From NCBI GenBank assembly GCA_027924585.1, contig BSBM01000261.1:442001-506000 (forward strand): a stretch of DNA of 64,000 nt, in the 5' to 3' direction. The position numbers and the translations under genes are program-made. The notes below the pieces were generated by a model, which was not told the DNA's origin, searched no databases, and saw only the letters and a program-made list of their open reading frames with translations. How positions within the stretch are numbered: the stretch's first letter is position 1; the number at the start of each line of letters is the position of its first letter. This DNA comes from Larix kaempferi (lineage: Eukaryota > Streptophyta > Pinopsida > Pinales > Pinaceae). Shown piece by piece: positions 23,526 to 34,641 of this stretch.

Positions 23526-25159
23526 CTCTAGGTTGAAGAGACTCCATAGTAACTTAATTATCTCATGTTAAATTGTGAATTTAAGTCACGTGATCCTTTA
23601 ACTTATCCAAATCATCATAATAATTTTTAGAAGGTGTGATATGTTGACTCACCTCTTCATTGATTGTAGCAACTATCAATGTGTATTCCTTATTTTATTT
23701 TCTCTTCCATATGGATAGTTCTTTGTCTATAGTAGGTTTTGTAGAAGTTTTATGTGTGGCATTATCCTCTCCTTAAATAGTTTCTCTTTCATAAATTCCA
23801 TCCCACAAATTATTGAATATGAGGGTGTGATTGTTGTCCTTTCCAGTGAGCATCACTCCAACGATGGAAACTAGAGAATGTATATTTGACAATACAAGCT
23901 TTTGGAATGAAAAACGCAATCTCTTTGCAATAACTGCTATGACAAAAACAAGTTCTGCAAATAAATCAACACAATGCAGTCTTTCTGATATGATTTCTAC
24001 AGTTAAGCAGTACAAGGTACAGGCCTACAGTCTCTGCAAATAGCTTAATATAGTTACAATATCATTTATAGTATAGAAATGTGTGCAATACTAATACAAT
24101 CACAATCTTCAATATATAAGCTCCAATACAATCCTCAATGTATGTAATACACTTTTAATTTAGGGTAATGAGTGTAAGTGAGCCATAGAGCATTTGCATT
24201 CACAATGAGATATATATACCAACCTACAATTAATAGCTCAGATTAAAAAATGAGAGAATCCCTCTTACAAATATATTTAAGGACTTATTTATAATAGAAT
24301 AGCTGTAATGAGAAAGGGACAATATAAGGTAATCACGACTCTCTGCAAATGAATCGCAAGCCCCCCCCACACACTTTTTTTCAATGCACACTATATCATA
24401 TTCAACTATTTTTTATAGAAACAAACTGAAATTTGACACTCTAGTTACTTCAAGGAATTGTTCTAAAACACTTACGCAGCGAGGAGGAACTACTAGGTGA
24501 TGGACACCATGAATCTATTTTGAAAAACGATAGGCTCATAATGGGTCTCACGTAATTGTTTCACCAATTGAGGTAGCACTTATGTAGGTCGGATTGGTGT
24601 CATGTCGACAAAAATAGAGATATGAAAGAGGGAAGAGTGATTGATGATAAGAACAAGTCAAAAAGTGGAGGAAATCCATGCATAATCCAAGTGAGACCAC
24701 AAGCAATTAATCCCACATAGGTCTGTAAGAAGCCTCACAAAATGGAGACTCACTCGTCCATTGAATCAACATGCAGCATTGGTACAATATGCCAATGATT
24801 CACAGGAAAGTCTCAATATGTGATAGCGTGCACTTGGATATGGATTGGTACCACACAAATCTCATCTTCACATGGATTTCAATATATATACCAAACCAGA
24901 GGAAACTCATAGGGAGATAACAATAGCACGTAGAGATTGAAGATCAAGAATTAGGGTTTCTTGATATGGGCACTAGAGTAAAACGAAGGGTTATGACAGA
25001 GCTGGAGGTTTGAGTGGAAGAATCCAAACCAAGGAAATGTAGAGGGACAAACTGAGGAGATTCAGATGCTATATTAACACCATATTTGAAACAAATCATG
25101 GAGTTATGAAAAAAAATGTGGCACTGATCCTAAGATTAGGACTAGAGGAATAACACCAT
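23526..25159 (-). other. C2 upstream region without recognisable coding
   Basis: This 1.6 kb lies between recognisable gag and the right-hand LTR remnant. It should hold the start of gag and the leader. I see a cytosine run near 24360-24372 and AT-rich sequence but no primer site that I would trust; GAATAACACCATT just before 25160 is at best a degenerate one. Confidence 0.35.
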
Positions 25160-25260
25160 TTGTTGAATTTTATTCATAGTCAATGTTTTATTTATTCATT
25201 TTCTAAAAGTATTTAGAATTTACAAATTACAATTGAAACCTCTAGATTAGGTTTCAAACA

Positions 25261-26059
25261 TACTTAAAGAGAAGTAAGGAGGGGGGAGGAAGGTCGATGA
25301 TAAGGTCTAATATTGAGAAGGCTAGAGAGGATACATAATGGAGAAATAATTGAGGAGAATGGATGTTTGGGATTTGTAGTCAAATGGAAGGAATAAGTAT
25401 CCTACTCAAAACCACTTTTCTCATTGATATGGATATTTAGTTAAGGAGGAAGAGGAGGACCTGCATGGGTCTTGGAATTTTTTGCAAAGTGCTCATTTTC
25501 ATGAAAAACTTATTGAGGAGGAAGAGGTGTATGGATCTTGCAATATTTTGCAAAGTGTCCATTTTCATGACAAACTTATCAATTTATTGTAACCTAATTT
25601 TTGAAGGTGATTCTAACTATCAAAAGAGAGATTAATAGATTAATGAGGCTTATTTTTAGATCTACCTCCACATAGAGTCTTGCACAAGTGAACATTGGTG
25701 ATTATGTCTCCAGTTTATCTATGTATTTTCAAAGTGCACTTTCAATGAATTCCAACTATTCATCATTCTAGAAATGAAGTGGAATATGACAGAGCCATAC
25801 TAATACTAGCATTGAATTTGTTAAACTAACTTCCAGGTCAAATTTGAGGGTCCAATGTTAAATTAAATTCCTCATAGGGCCATGAAATATGACCCATTTA
25901 GAAAGATGAAATCTTTATTTTCCTTGAATTCAAATAGAAGCGTGTAGTAGTCTCTACCGGAGAGGAAATATGAATTCTTACCTTTAATCATGACCATTCA
26001 GTTTTTTCATCCATTGATTCAATTATCTAGGGAAGGATAGATCGTGGTGAATTAGAGAT
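25261..26059 (-). pseudogene. L1-type LINE ORF1 relic
   Basis: Minus-strand frames contain the plant L1 ORF1 pattern in order. There is an N-terminal DUF4283-like part (DYYTLLFEFKENKDFIF near 25950), then VWLCHIPLHF with an acidic NDE (about 25800), KYIDKLE, CARLYVEVDL (about 25690), and a zinc knuckle CHENGHFAKYCKIH (about 25565). ORF1 of plant L1 elements binds RNA. The knuckle segment is duplicated nearby as HENEHFAKNSKTH (about 25490). Stops and frame changes are many, and no endonuclease or RT of a LINE is present. The relic is cut off on the right by C3. Confidence 0.7.
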
Positions 26060-26064
26060 ATTTT

Positions 26065-26370
26065 TGTTAAATTTTGAGCATTAATTCACAATACTCTAGG
26101 ATATTCACTGAGAGAATAACATATACAGTATATCAATGCATAACAATCACAATAAGCATCACAAGCATCACAAGAATCAAAAGCATGACAGACAAGAGAC
26201 ACAAAGTTTCCATGGGGAAAACCCTAAGGTGAAAAACCCCACAACTTCCTTAGAGATAGAGAGAGCAATGGCTCAACCAAAGTACAACCAAAATACACTG
26301 AGATAGTCTCCTAGTAGCAGATGATCCTCCTCCTCACTAGTGCACCACTTTCTGAGTGAGAGAAGTGTGA
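26065..26370 (-). repeat. C3 3' LTR, truncated
   Basis: From TGTTAAATTTTGAGC this matches the right LTR (from 46534) as far as GAGAGAAGTGTGA at 26370, then sequence jumps to the internal repeat region. The U3 part with the TATA box is missing, as is the polypurine tract. Confidence 0.85.
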
Positions 26371-27116
26371 AGCATCTGAGGCCTTTTTCATCCTATCCAG
26401 ATCTCCTAGGAGCAAATTACATGCCATAGGAAAAAACCTCGCAAGAGCATCTCAGGATTTTACGGGTACACAACTCCGACCTGAAGATCTCCCGGGGCAC
26501 AAATTACATGTCCTCCCAGAGCAATGTCTTGAAAGAGCATCCCAGGTTGTTATGGGTACGCAACTCCAACCTATAGGATCTCCTAGACATGCTCATCTGC
26601 ACAAACTGATCCACGGCCACAAAGTATCATCTGATACTCACCATACATCATCCTGATGTACACATGATCATCCTGATCATCATCACTGCAACATCTTGCT
26701 GCATGTCATCTGGAGAAGCTCATCATCCACGATCACCCTAATCATACAATGCATCCATCTGATGCACACCAAGTATCTACCTGATACATATCATCATACA
26801 TAGTGTATCCACCTAATACATATACAGATACATGGTCCAAGAATCCAACATGATGCATATACAAAATACATACAAATGATCCAACCAATCATATCCAGCA
26901 TCCAACATGATGCGTACATACATATAAATGATCCAACTGATCATATCCAGCATCCAACATGATGCGTACATACATATACATATAAATGATCCAACTGATC
27001 ATATCCAGCAGAAACTAGAACATCATCCTGATCCTCATCATCCAGCGCTTACATCCACAGCCATGTGAAGGATCCTCCTTCCAACATGCTTGGAATGGCT
27101 TCAGCAAATGTGTCCA
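26371..27116 (-). repeat. C3 3' untranslated repeat region
   Basis: This is homologous in kind to C1 8141-9600. Units with ATGATCCAACTGATCATATCCAGC occur near 26920-27010, and degenerate AAATTACATG/AGAGCATC repeats occur at 26390-26560. There is no ORF. Confidence 0.75.
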
Positions 27117-29668
27117 TCACTTCTTCCTCGAAGTGTCATCAATCTGAAGAACACCAAGCCTCTTTCTGAAGTACTCAAACTTCACTCTGGCTAGTGGTTC
27201 CGTCAGCACATCTGCAATCTGCTCATCTGTTGCAACATACAGGAGCTTCACAGCTCCTCTCTGCACCATATCCCTGATATAGGGATATTTGATCTCTATG
27301 TGTTTCGACCTATCATGAAACACTAGGTTCTCGGACAGCTTCACACAACTCTGGTTATTGCAAAATATCCTAGTAGTATCCAATGGGAGATCAAATAACT
27401 CAGACAGTATCTTCCGTAGCCATACTTCCTCACAACTAGCTGAACAGGCTGCAACATACTCTGCCTCAGCTGTACTCAGTGCTACACAGGTCTGCTTCCT
27501 GCTAAACCAAGAGATCACACCTGATCCCATACTGAAGCAACATCCAGATGTGCTCTTCCTATTTGCAGCACTGCCAGCCCAATCTGAATCAACATAACCC
27601 TACAGGTTAAACTTTTGATTTGCTTCATACTTGAGCCCATAATCCACTGTACCCTTCAGGTACCTCAGAACATGCTTTACTGCAACCAGGTGAACACTCC
27701 TCGGATCCATCAGGAATTGGCTCAATGTGTTCACAGCAAAACAAATATCCGGTCTCGTGTTCGTCAGGTACATCAAGGACCCAATCATCTGACGATACAT
27801 AGAGACATCAACCGGCTCAGATGAAGCATCACATAGAAGCTTCAGATTCGATGCCATAGGTGTGGCCATGGCCTTGCAATCCATCATCCCGAATCTCTTC
27901 AGGATATCTACTGTGTACTTCCCTTGACCAAGGAAGATCCCACCTGCACTCTTCCACACCTCCATACCAAGCAAATAATGCATCATTCCCAAATCTTTCA
28001 TATCGAACTCAATAGCAAGCTTCCTCTTAGTATCTACAATCAATCTATCATCTCCTGTTACAAATAAGTCATCCACATACAGGAGTAGAATCACAGGATT
28101 CCCTTCTTCAACCTTGTAGTAAAGGTTGGAATCCGCTTTACTCTTGGTAAAGCCCAAACTCGATAGGAAACTGTCCATCCTACCATACCAAATTATGGGA
28201 GCTTGTTACAAGCCATACAAGGATTTCTTCAATCTGAACACATGTGACTCCCTGTCAGGTCTTGGGACTACATCCCAAACATCTTCTTCATGATTGACAG
28301 ATCATGGCATTCCATTTCTTCATCCCAGATCCTGGGAACTTCAATATCTTCAATAGATATCTTTGTTGCTGGAACAAATGTTGTAGTACTTCTTTTGTAG
28401 GTGAAGATATACAGTCTTTCCTACAAAACAAGTTAAATTGCATGATTAGAAACATCTCATAATTTTCAGAACAAATTCTTTACACATAATGAAATACGTC
28501 ATGCATTCATGCAGTTATCTTAGCCAATGCTTCAATACAACATTTATCCATGTTCCACAACTTTCTAGATGCCTTCCAGTCTCTACTAGAACATTGTTAA
28601 GAGTTTGCACTACTCCCAACATGTTAGCAAAGAGGTTTCATTCTAGATAAGTAGCACTAGAATGTTGTACAGTTCCATAGGCCACTTACCCATCACATGC
28701 ATATTAGTAGTATATTGTTCGTTAATGTAATCATTCTAATATGCACAATACATCTCCTAAGCATAATATTATTTAAACAAAAATAGGCAAGAAATAATAA
28801 TTGAAATACTTATCTTTGTTTGTTTGTTGGGTGGACTCCCTCTGAGTCTTTGCTTCCTGGCAGGAGGTGCTGAAGTAGCTTCTTCTACACCTTTCTATTG
28901 TGGAATGTAGGAAGATGGTCAACTCCCTCTGAAAATATGCATCCTTGCAGGAGCTGCTAGAGTGTGCTCCCTCTTGATCATTGCTTCCTGGATTACCTGT
29001 CCTTGAACTTATATTCATCCTTGCTGACATCAATTTTCTTGAACCCTGGAAAGTATAATATGTAAGCCTTCGAGCTTTCATTGTAACCCACAAAGATACC
29101 CTTCTTTCCTGAAGGATCTAGTTTAGTCCTCTTTTCCTTTGGGACATGAGTGTATACTGGACAACCAAATATTCTGAGATGGCTGACTTCAGGTTTCTTA
29201 CTAGAAAGGACCTCTTCTGGTATCTTGATGTCCAATATCTTGTGGGGTGTTCTGTTCTGCACATATACAGCTGTTCTAGCTGCTTTTGCCCATAGATGCA
29301 TAGGTAGATTCTGGTCATGCAGCATTGCCCTTGCTGCTTCCACGATTGTTCTGTTCTTCCTTTCTCTAACTCCATTCTGTTGAGGATTATAAGGAGCATT
29401 CAACTCCCTCTTAATCCTTGAATCACTGCAAAGCTTCTTGAAGTCACCTGAGGTGAATTCTCCACCATTGTCGGATCGGAATGTTTTGATCTTCTTGTCA
29501 GTTTGATTCTCCATCAAGGTTTTGAATTCCTTGAACTTATCAAACACCTCATCTTTGTTCTTCATGAAGTATACCCAAGTCTTCCTAGAGAAGTCATCAA
29601 TAAATGAGACATAGTAAACATACCCACTTAGAGAGATGGATGACATAGGACCACATACATCTGAGTGG
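27117..29668 (-). pseudogene. C3 copia integrase (C-terminal part), RT and RNase H
   Basis: Continues the C3 polyprotein left of the G2 insertion. Integrase runs from 29668 (HSDVCGP side) with RSDNGGEFTSGDFKKLC. A diverged linker follows at 29010-28265. RT lacks its N-terminal core: WDVVP-type codons near 28270 are joined directly to DRESHV-type codons, losing about 300 bp relative to C1. The rest (28178-27600) keeps LLLYVDDLFVTGDD. A TAG (C-to-T type) at 27600 separates it from RNase H (27530-27117, SWFSRKQTCVALSTAEAEYV). A possible intron-like AT-rich block lies at 28421-28809. Confidence 0.88.
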
Positions 29669-29673
29669 ATGAT

Positions 29674-31082
29674 TGTTGGCTACTTTCTGGACAGACCCGG
29701 GTTTTCAGGAGGTGCAGCAGCAAACACCCCTTGGCGCACTGGCCCTTTCAGCAACGGACTGCGCAGCAGCCCGAGGTCTCACCCAAAGTGGCTATGGGGG
29801 GGATAAGGAATCAGGTTTCCTTAACCTAGGCGACGTGGAGACTAGTCTTCTCTCTTCCCTTCTTGCGGGTAACTTCGGAGCAAGGCACCTTACTTTCCCA
29901 CAGGCCTCACAACGCCGCAGCGCCGGGACTCACTCTTCCCATCCTAGCTGTGTGGTATCTTTGCATCTGCACACGAGGCATTCTCCCGCTTCGTCCGATA
30001 CACTATGTATCGTCCCTGCCCTTGTGCCATGGCGCAGTAACACACTTCCTCAAGCGCTACCGCGGCAGTGTTCTCACAAACTCATCTGACGATGCACATA
30101 TACACTTCTAAGGGAGCTTCAAGGACTCACTTTACACACTCATTCACAAAGACAGCAAAACATTCATGTAAACATAGATAGTAAAACATAGACAAGCATT
30201 CACGCAAAACATCACCATAACAATAAGAATCGTGTGGTTCACCTCCACGGGGAAATCACGTCCTCAGGAGTTGTATCTTATATTATCTTGAGATGGGAAT
30301 TACACAGTTCCGCTGCGCACACAACTGCAGCCTTAGATCTTTCTAGGAAACTCCACGCACACAGCTAGGAGCCCTTCTCTTAGATCTATTTTCTTCTTCT
30401 ACAGACATTACAATGACTCAGACATCAACTTAGACTGTCTGTAAACTCAATGACTGGCTCTATAGATATCCACTTCTTTTACTCCTTAACCCTTCTAACC
30501 AATCTATCTAACCCTTTTCCCCTTACAATTACACATATAAATAGGTGGCCCTGAGGGTCGCACCTTTACAAAACTGTGGGCCTTTCCCAACAGTGATCCC
30601 CAAAAACCCTAACCACTGACGGCTAGGTGTACTTTAGATGCCTCTTGCAGTCACGTCGCAGCTTCCTGCAGCTTCCGTGATTTTCGGCACAGATCGCGGG
30701 TATGGGCGCCGCTTCATCGTTCTTTGCTCCTTGTCCTTTGCCTTCAATGCTTCGTCCCGTTGCTCTTCCTTGGTCCAAGCAACCATAACTTTTGTACTTA
30801 GCCTTAATGAGGGTAGCTGAGCCCTCTATTCCGCCGCTTCATTTATTATGGTGGTTGAGCTTTCTACTCAGCCACATTTACTCTTCTTCAGCTTCTGCGC
30901 GCGAGCTCCACGATTTTCGGCCTGCACTCTGCGGTGAGCTCGTCCATCTAGCGCCGTGCCGCGCACTGTTCATTTCCGCCAAAAATGGTGCTTTTCCTCA
31001 AAATTAGCACTTTTACTTCAAAACTTAGTGCTTTTTCCCAAAACTTGGCATCTTTACCATAGCTGCGGCCTATGCTCCAACA
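29674..31082 (-). repeat. G2 3' LTR (1409 bp)
   Basis: Same length and ends as the right LTR. Visible differences from the partner LTR are mostly G/A and C/T changes. Plus-strand ORFs here (for example 29673-30089) recur in the partner LTR simply because the LTRs are copies, and have no coding support. Confidence 0.93.
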
Positions 31083-31094
31083 GGCCCTTAACAC

Positions 31095-33839
31095 TTACTT
31101 GTGGCTCGTCCCCGAGCCACCCGCACTAGCTTGCGATCGACTTAGTTGTGCATCTGACTTGGCTTGGGTCGTAGTGAAGTCGTGCTTCCACTGCGCAATA
31201 GCAGAGTCCATGTCTTCGACACACTTCGCAGCTGTCTGTACCATGTCTGCAGTAGCTTCTTCTCCTTCTATGCCGTCGACCAACTCTTGAGACTCAGCAA
31301 ATGCTTTGACCTTGGCCTCTGCTTGGGCAGCAAGTTCAGCATACTCATCCATAAACGGCTGAATGATGTTGGCGAGAGTAGCATCTTTGTTTTTGAGCCT
31401 ATGCAGTTCTTGCTGGACTTTGCAGACTTCGCTCATCTTTCTCATTTTGGCTAAGCCTTCCAAGGACTTAGCTTCTTCATTCAGAACAGTTAGGGACTGT
31501 TCTGCTGCTTCGACATGTTCTACAAGGGCAACTTTAGAAGGGAGCTTCTCGAGCTCCGCCCAAGCTTCCATAGCTTGTGTCATTAACTGCTGGGCTTCAT
31601 CTATTTTGTGCTACATCTGTATAGAAGCTATGCGCAGTGCTTCAAGTCATACTTGCATCTCATCCATGGGAGGCACTGCGACACGAGCTTCCAACTCGAC
31701 GAGCTGCTTTCTATGGTCCTCAGTCATAGAAACTATTTGTTGTTCTAGGGCTTGCACCCTTCTACCAATGCATTGCACTTTCTCAACTAATGGAAGGTCT
31801 GGTTGAATCTGGCAGGCTGGTAGCTCTTGGGTGATTTCATCAACAGCGTTTCTCAGCCCAGTGTCTTGCGCTTCGTGACGTTCAAGCTGCGCAGAGATCT
31901 CCTTGTAGTCTGCCCTTACCTCTGCTTCTTGCGTCTGCAATCTTTGATTGGCATGGAATGTAGAGAGCTCCCTAGCTCTCAGCTCAGTAGAAACCTGCTC
32001 ATGAACCAACTGCAGTGTTTCCAACGAAATTAGTGACAAATTTATTTCGACAGGGCCAACTGCGCTTACCTGCAGTGCAGCCAAAGGATCGAGGAGTGTC
32101 ATGCTTGCAGGCGGGATATGGACAACAGTTTTCCTCTTTGTAAGTACTTCAACACGCTCGGTGCTTGTAGATGCTTGCAGCGCCTATGACCCAGATGCTG
32201 GCGCATGGGTCTGCGCAACTCAGCCTGTGAGACCTTTCAACTCCATGAGCTGTAGGTCCAGAGCACTTCTGATCTTGGCCTGAGAGGTCTGCAACTCGCG
32301 AAATTGATCCTTCAAGTACTAGTCAAACCCCGTGGCAAGGGTCTCAGAGGGATCTCCAGTCGCTTCTGTGGGATCCGACAGCTTCTGCTTCTTTGGAGGC
32401 GGTCCTGACGGACCTTCATCATTCTTCTGTGCGGCCTTTTCCTTTCCCTTATCTTTTTCTGGCGCTGCAGGGGGTGGCATCGCGGCAGCGATGTCAGCGG
32501 CCTGCTTCCATTCATCTGGCCAGGACTTCATAGTGTCTTCCACATCCTGGGTAGTCATTCGGTAGATCCCTACGGCCCATTCTTTCGATTGAATTCCACG
32601 AGGGCGGAAATATATTTCATGCAAGTTGGCAGAAAAGAGCAACTTCGCTCCATAAATTTCTGCTGTCTCCTTAGTAAGCCTCGGCATCTGCAGGATGGTA
32701 TCCCTGAGGAGATTGTAGTACTCAAAAAATACGGCACAGTTCATCTAGCGCTTCATGGGATTATTAGAATCCCAGAGGTTGACATAACGCATCCCTGTAA
32801 CCTCTCCTGAACGGCGCGGAAGAAACTGAGTTTTGGGCGGTTCCTTCCACCCAAAAAAGGCACACAAGATCAGGAGCCAAGAGAAATGGAACAGCTGATT
32901 GGTGATGTCCTGAACGTTGCGGAAGTCATCCAAGAATGTATTCAGGAGGAAGAGAGACCAGTTATACTACTCTCCTTCCACAGCTACGACTGCGAGCTCT
33001 ACAACAGCTCCAGGGACTTCTTTGGGTCAGCATTTCGTTAAAAGTCTGCCTGCGAGCAGACTACCTATGAATCTGAGTGCTTCATCTTCTACTGCAGTGA
33101 GGTCATAAGCCCGACCTCCTCGTGACAATTTATATTTCTGCACCACCCGTGCAGCCAGCTTTCGATCCCTATCTTTACCAACAAAATGGGCGTTGGGGTC
33201 CTTACCAACCTTAGATAGGCCGGTAATTCGGTGAATCAGGTCCACATTCAGATCAATTGGCCTCCCTAGCCAAAGATAACCACCATGAACATAGGATAAC
33301 AAGACCTTGACAACCGCATTAACTTCATTGCTACGCCTGAAGTGTGGTAGCTTCAACAGGTTCAACAGTCCAGGCCTCTCCAGGTTTACGGCAAATTGCT
33401 GCAGGACGAATTCGTCAACTTTCTTAACAGGGTTATGGACCACCGTCAGATAGTGATCCGGCACGAACTGCGGATACATTCTATAATCTCCCAAATTATA
33501 GTCAGAAAACTTAACCAGTGGGAGATGTCCAAGTAGGGATCCTTCTTCCTGCATGATTTCCGCCATTGGTGGCAATGAAATCGAATACTTGGCATTCTTG
33601 GGGATATGCACCTCAGGTGCATCATCCGGGCGTGGAGGAATTTAGTTAACCATAGTGGCCAAGGGCTCTGGAACGGGTTCCTCCGGCTATTGCTGCTGGT
33701 ACTGTTGAGACGCCCGCGTGCCCGAGGGCTTTCTGGGATCAGGAAGCTCGACCATCTTGATCGGGGTACCCATACCAAAATCTAAACCTCTACGTCTAAA
33801 CTGACAAACAAATTCTTCAGTTGATAGGTTCTCCGTCAT
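31095..33839 (-). pseudogene. G2 extra 3' ORF (915 codons), globular domain plus coiled coil
   Basis: One frame runs from the ATG at 33839 (MTENLSTEEFVCQFRRRG) to TAA at 31095, with ten internal stops and no frameshift. It lies on the coding strand after integrase, the position where some plant gypsy elements carry an extra or env-like ORF. Residues about 75-365 look globular (VDEFVLQQFAVNLERPG; LWLGRPIDLNVDLIHRITGL; FHFSWLLILCAFFGWKEPP). About 440-490 is Pro/Lys/Glu-rich with PPPKKQKLSD, which resembles a nuclear localisation signal. About 540-900 is Glu/Gln/Leu/Ala-rich with long heptad-like helices (LSTFHANQRLQTQEAEVRAD). I see no signal peptide, fusion motif or clear transmembrane pair, so an envelope role is not supported. 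G1 has a relative (10640-10213 and 1930-1059). Function is unknown. A link to plant transposon-associated domains is possible but unproven. Confidence 0.8.
31101..31120. other. Conserved hairpin next to G2 3' LTR
   Basis: GTGGCTCG-TCCC-CGAGCCAC forms a perfect 8-bp stem with a 4-nt loop. It lies 18 bp from the LTR edge at 31082. G3 has the same stem with loop CCCT, also 18 bp from its 3' LTR (52543-52562). In G2 it overlaps the last codons of the extra ORF. A cis-acting role near the polypurine tract is inference. Confidence 0.75.
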
Positions 33840-34641
33840 GAACTTACATACATGACTTAACACTGAACAGACAAGGGCAGAACAACGTAGGATACGAACT
33901 CTGAAAACAAAGGGAGCAGTCTGCACGACACGACTCAGAAAAAAATGACTTAGACTCAAACAAGACAACTATACAACTCGAGGAAAGTAACCCAAACATA
34001 TACGAATGAGGGGTATTTATAGCTAAAGGCGGTAGTGGATGTGGACAAGTGGGGCTAATAACCGTAGGCGCCTATGCATATGAGTTGACAACCCCCCTAC
34101 CCCCGCGCCTCTGTGGTGTATTAAATGTGATGGACGGACTCTGACAGCCTTTTGGGAGATAAGCTAAGGCCTTTGGCTCCTTAATTAAATGCGGGTCTTA
34201 GGGAAATCAAGCCGAATTTGTTGGATGAAATATAATTAAATGGTGATCTCATCCTTCATTAAGTCTCAGACGCGGCTACAGAACTTTCGTAATTCAAATT
34301 TTCAAATTTTCGGCGGGTAACTTCAGCATGGGTAACTGTGCATATAGAGGGGTCCACAATGAGAACTCCATAAGAGCAAACAAAATTAAACAACAGGGAA
34401 CTCCGCAAGAGCAAATGTTTGACAACCCAGGGAATTTCGCAAGAGCAAATGTTTGACAACCCAGGGAATTTCGCAAGAGCGACAATAGACTTACTCAGAA
34501 CAGGCTTTATTACTTGCGCGGATGGTTCGAGGAACTACGTGGGAAGCCAGAGACTGAAAATGTCTCGCGACTTCCGTGTAGACTAATAAGTGTGATGCCT
34601 CTTTCAACTACACTGGACATCTGCACTACTTTAGCAGCTGA
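33840..34641 (-). other. G2 spacer before extra ORF, with 34-bp repeats
   Basis: No ORF of note. The frame of the extra ORF stays open upstream to 33968, but I prefer the ATG at 33839 because conserved-looking sequence begins there. GCAAGAGCAAATGTTTGAC starts at 34405 and 34439, and a shortened copy at 34473, giving a 34-bp tandem repeat. Confidence 0.55.
34405..34480. repeat. 34-bp tandem repeat in G2
   Basis: Two full units and one partial unit with exact 34-bp spacing (starts 34405, 34439, 34473), built on GCAAGAGCAAATG...CAGGGAATTTC. Confidence 0.85.

Larger units (their letters stand above)
19558..25260 (-). mobile_element. Ty1/copia element C2, decayed
   Basis: A minus-strand copia relic with gag, protease, integrase, RT and RNase H in normal order. 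Both ends carry a related block ending GATTAGGTTTC(C)AA(A)CA (19637-19702 and 25195-25260), which I take as LTR remnants. On the coding strand the left one follows a G-rich polypurine tract, AAGGGGGGGAA. The LTRs appear short (about 100-145 bp), but their inner limits and the target duplication are not resolved. Confidence 0.7.

Noticed and set aside
29673-30089. Plus-strand ORF of 138 codons in the G2 LTR, repeated at 43030-43410
   Set aside because: It recurs only because the LTRs are copies of each other. It is antisense to the element, differs in length between copies, and shows no recognisable domain.
31363-31806. Plus-strand ORF opposite the G2 extra ORF (147 codons)
   Set aside because: Antisense shadow of the coiled-coil region; Ser/Cys-rich composition is what the complement of Glu/Gln/Ala codons gives.
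31095-33839. G2 extra ORF as an envelope gene
   Set aside because: Position fits, but there is no signal peptide, no fusion or furin-like site and no C-terminal membrane anchor. The C-terminal half is coiled coil.
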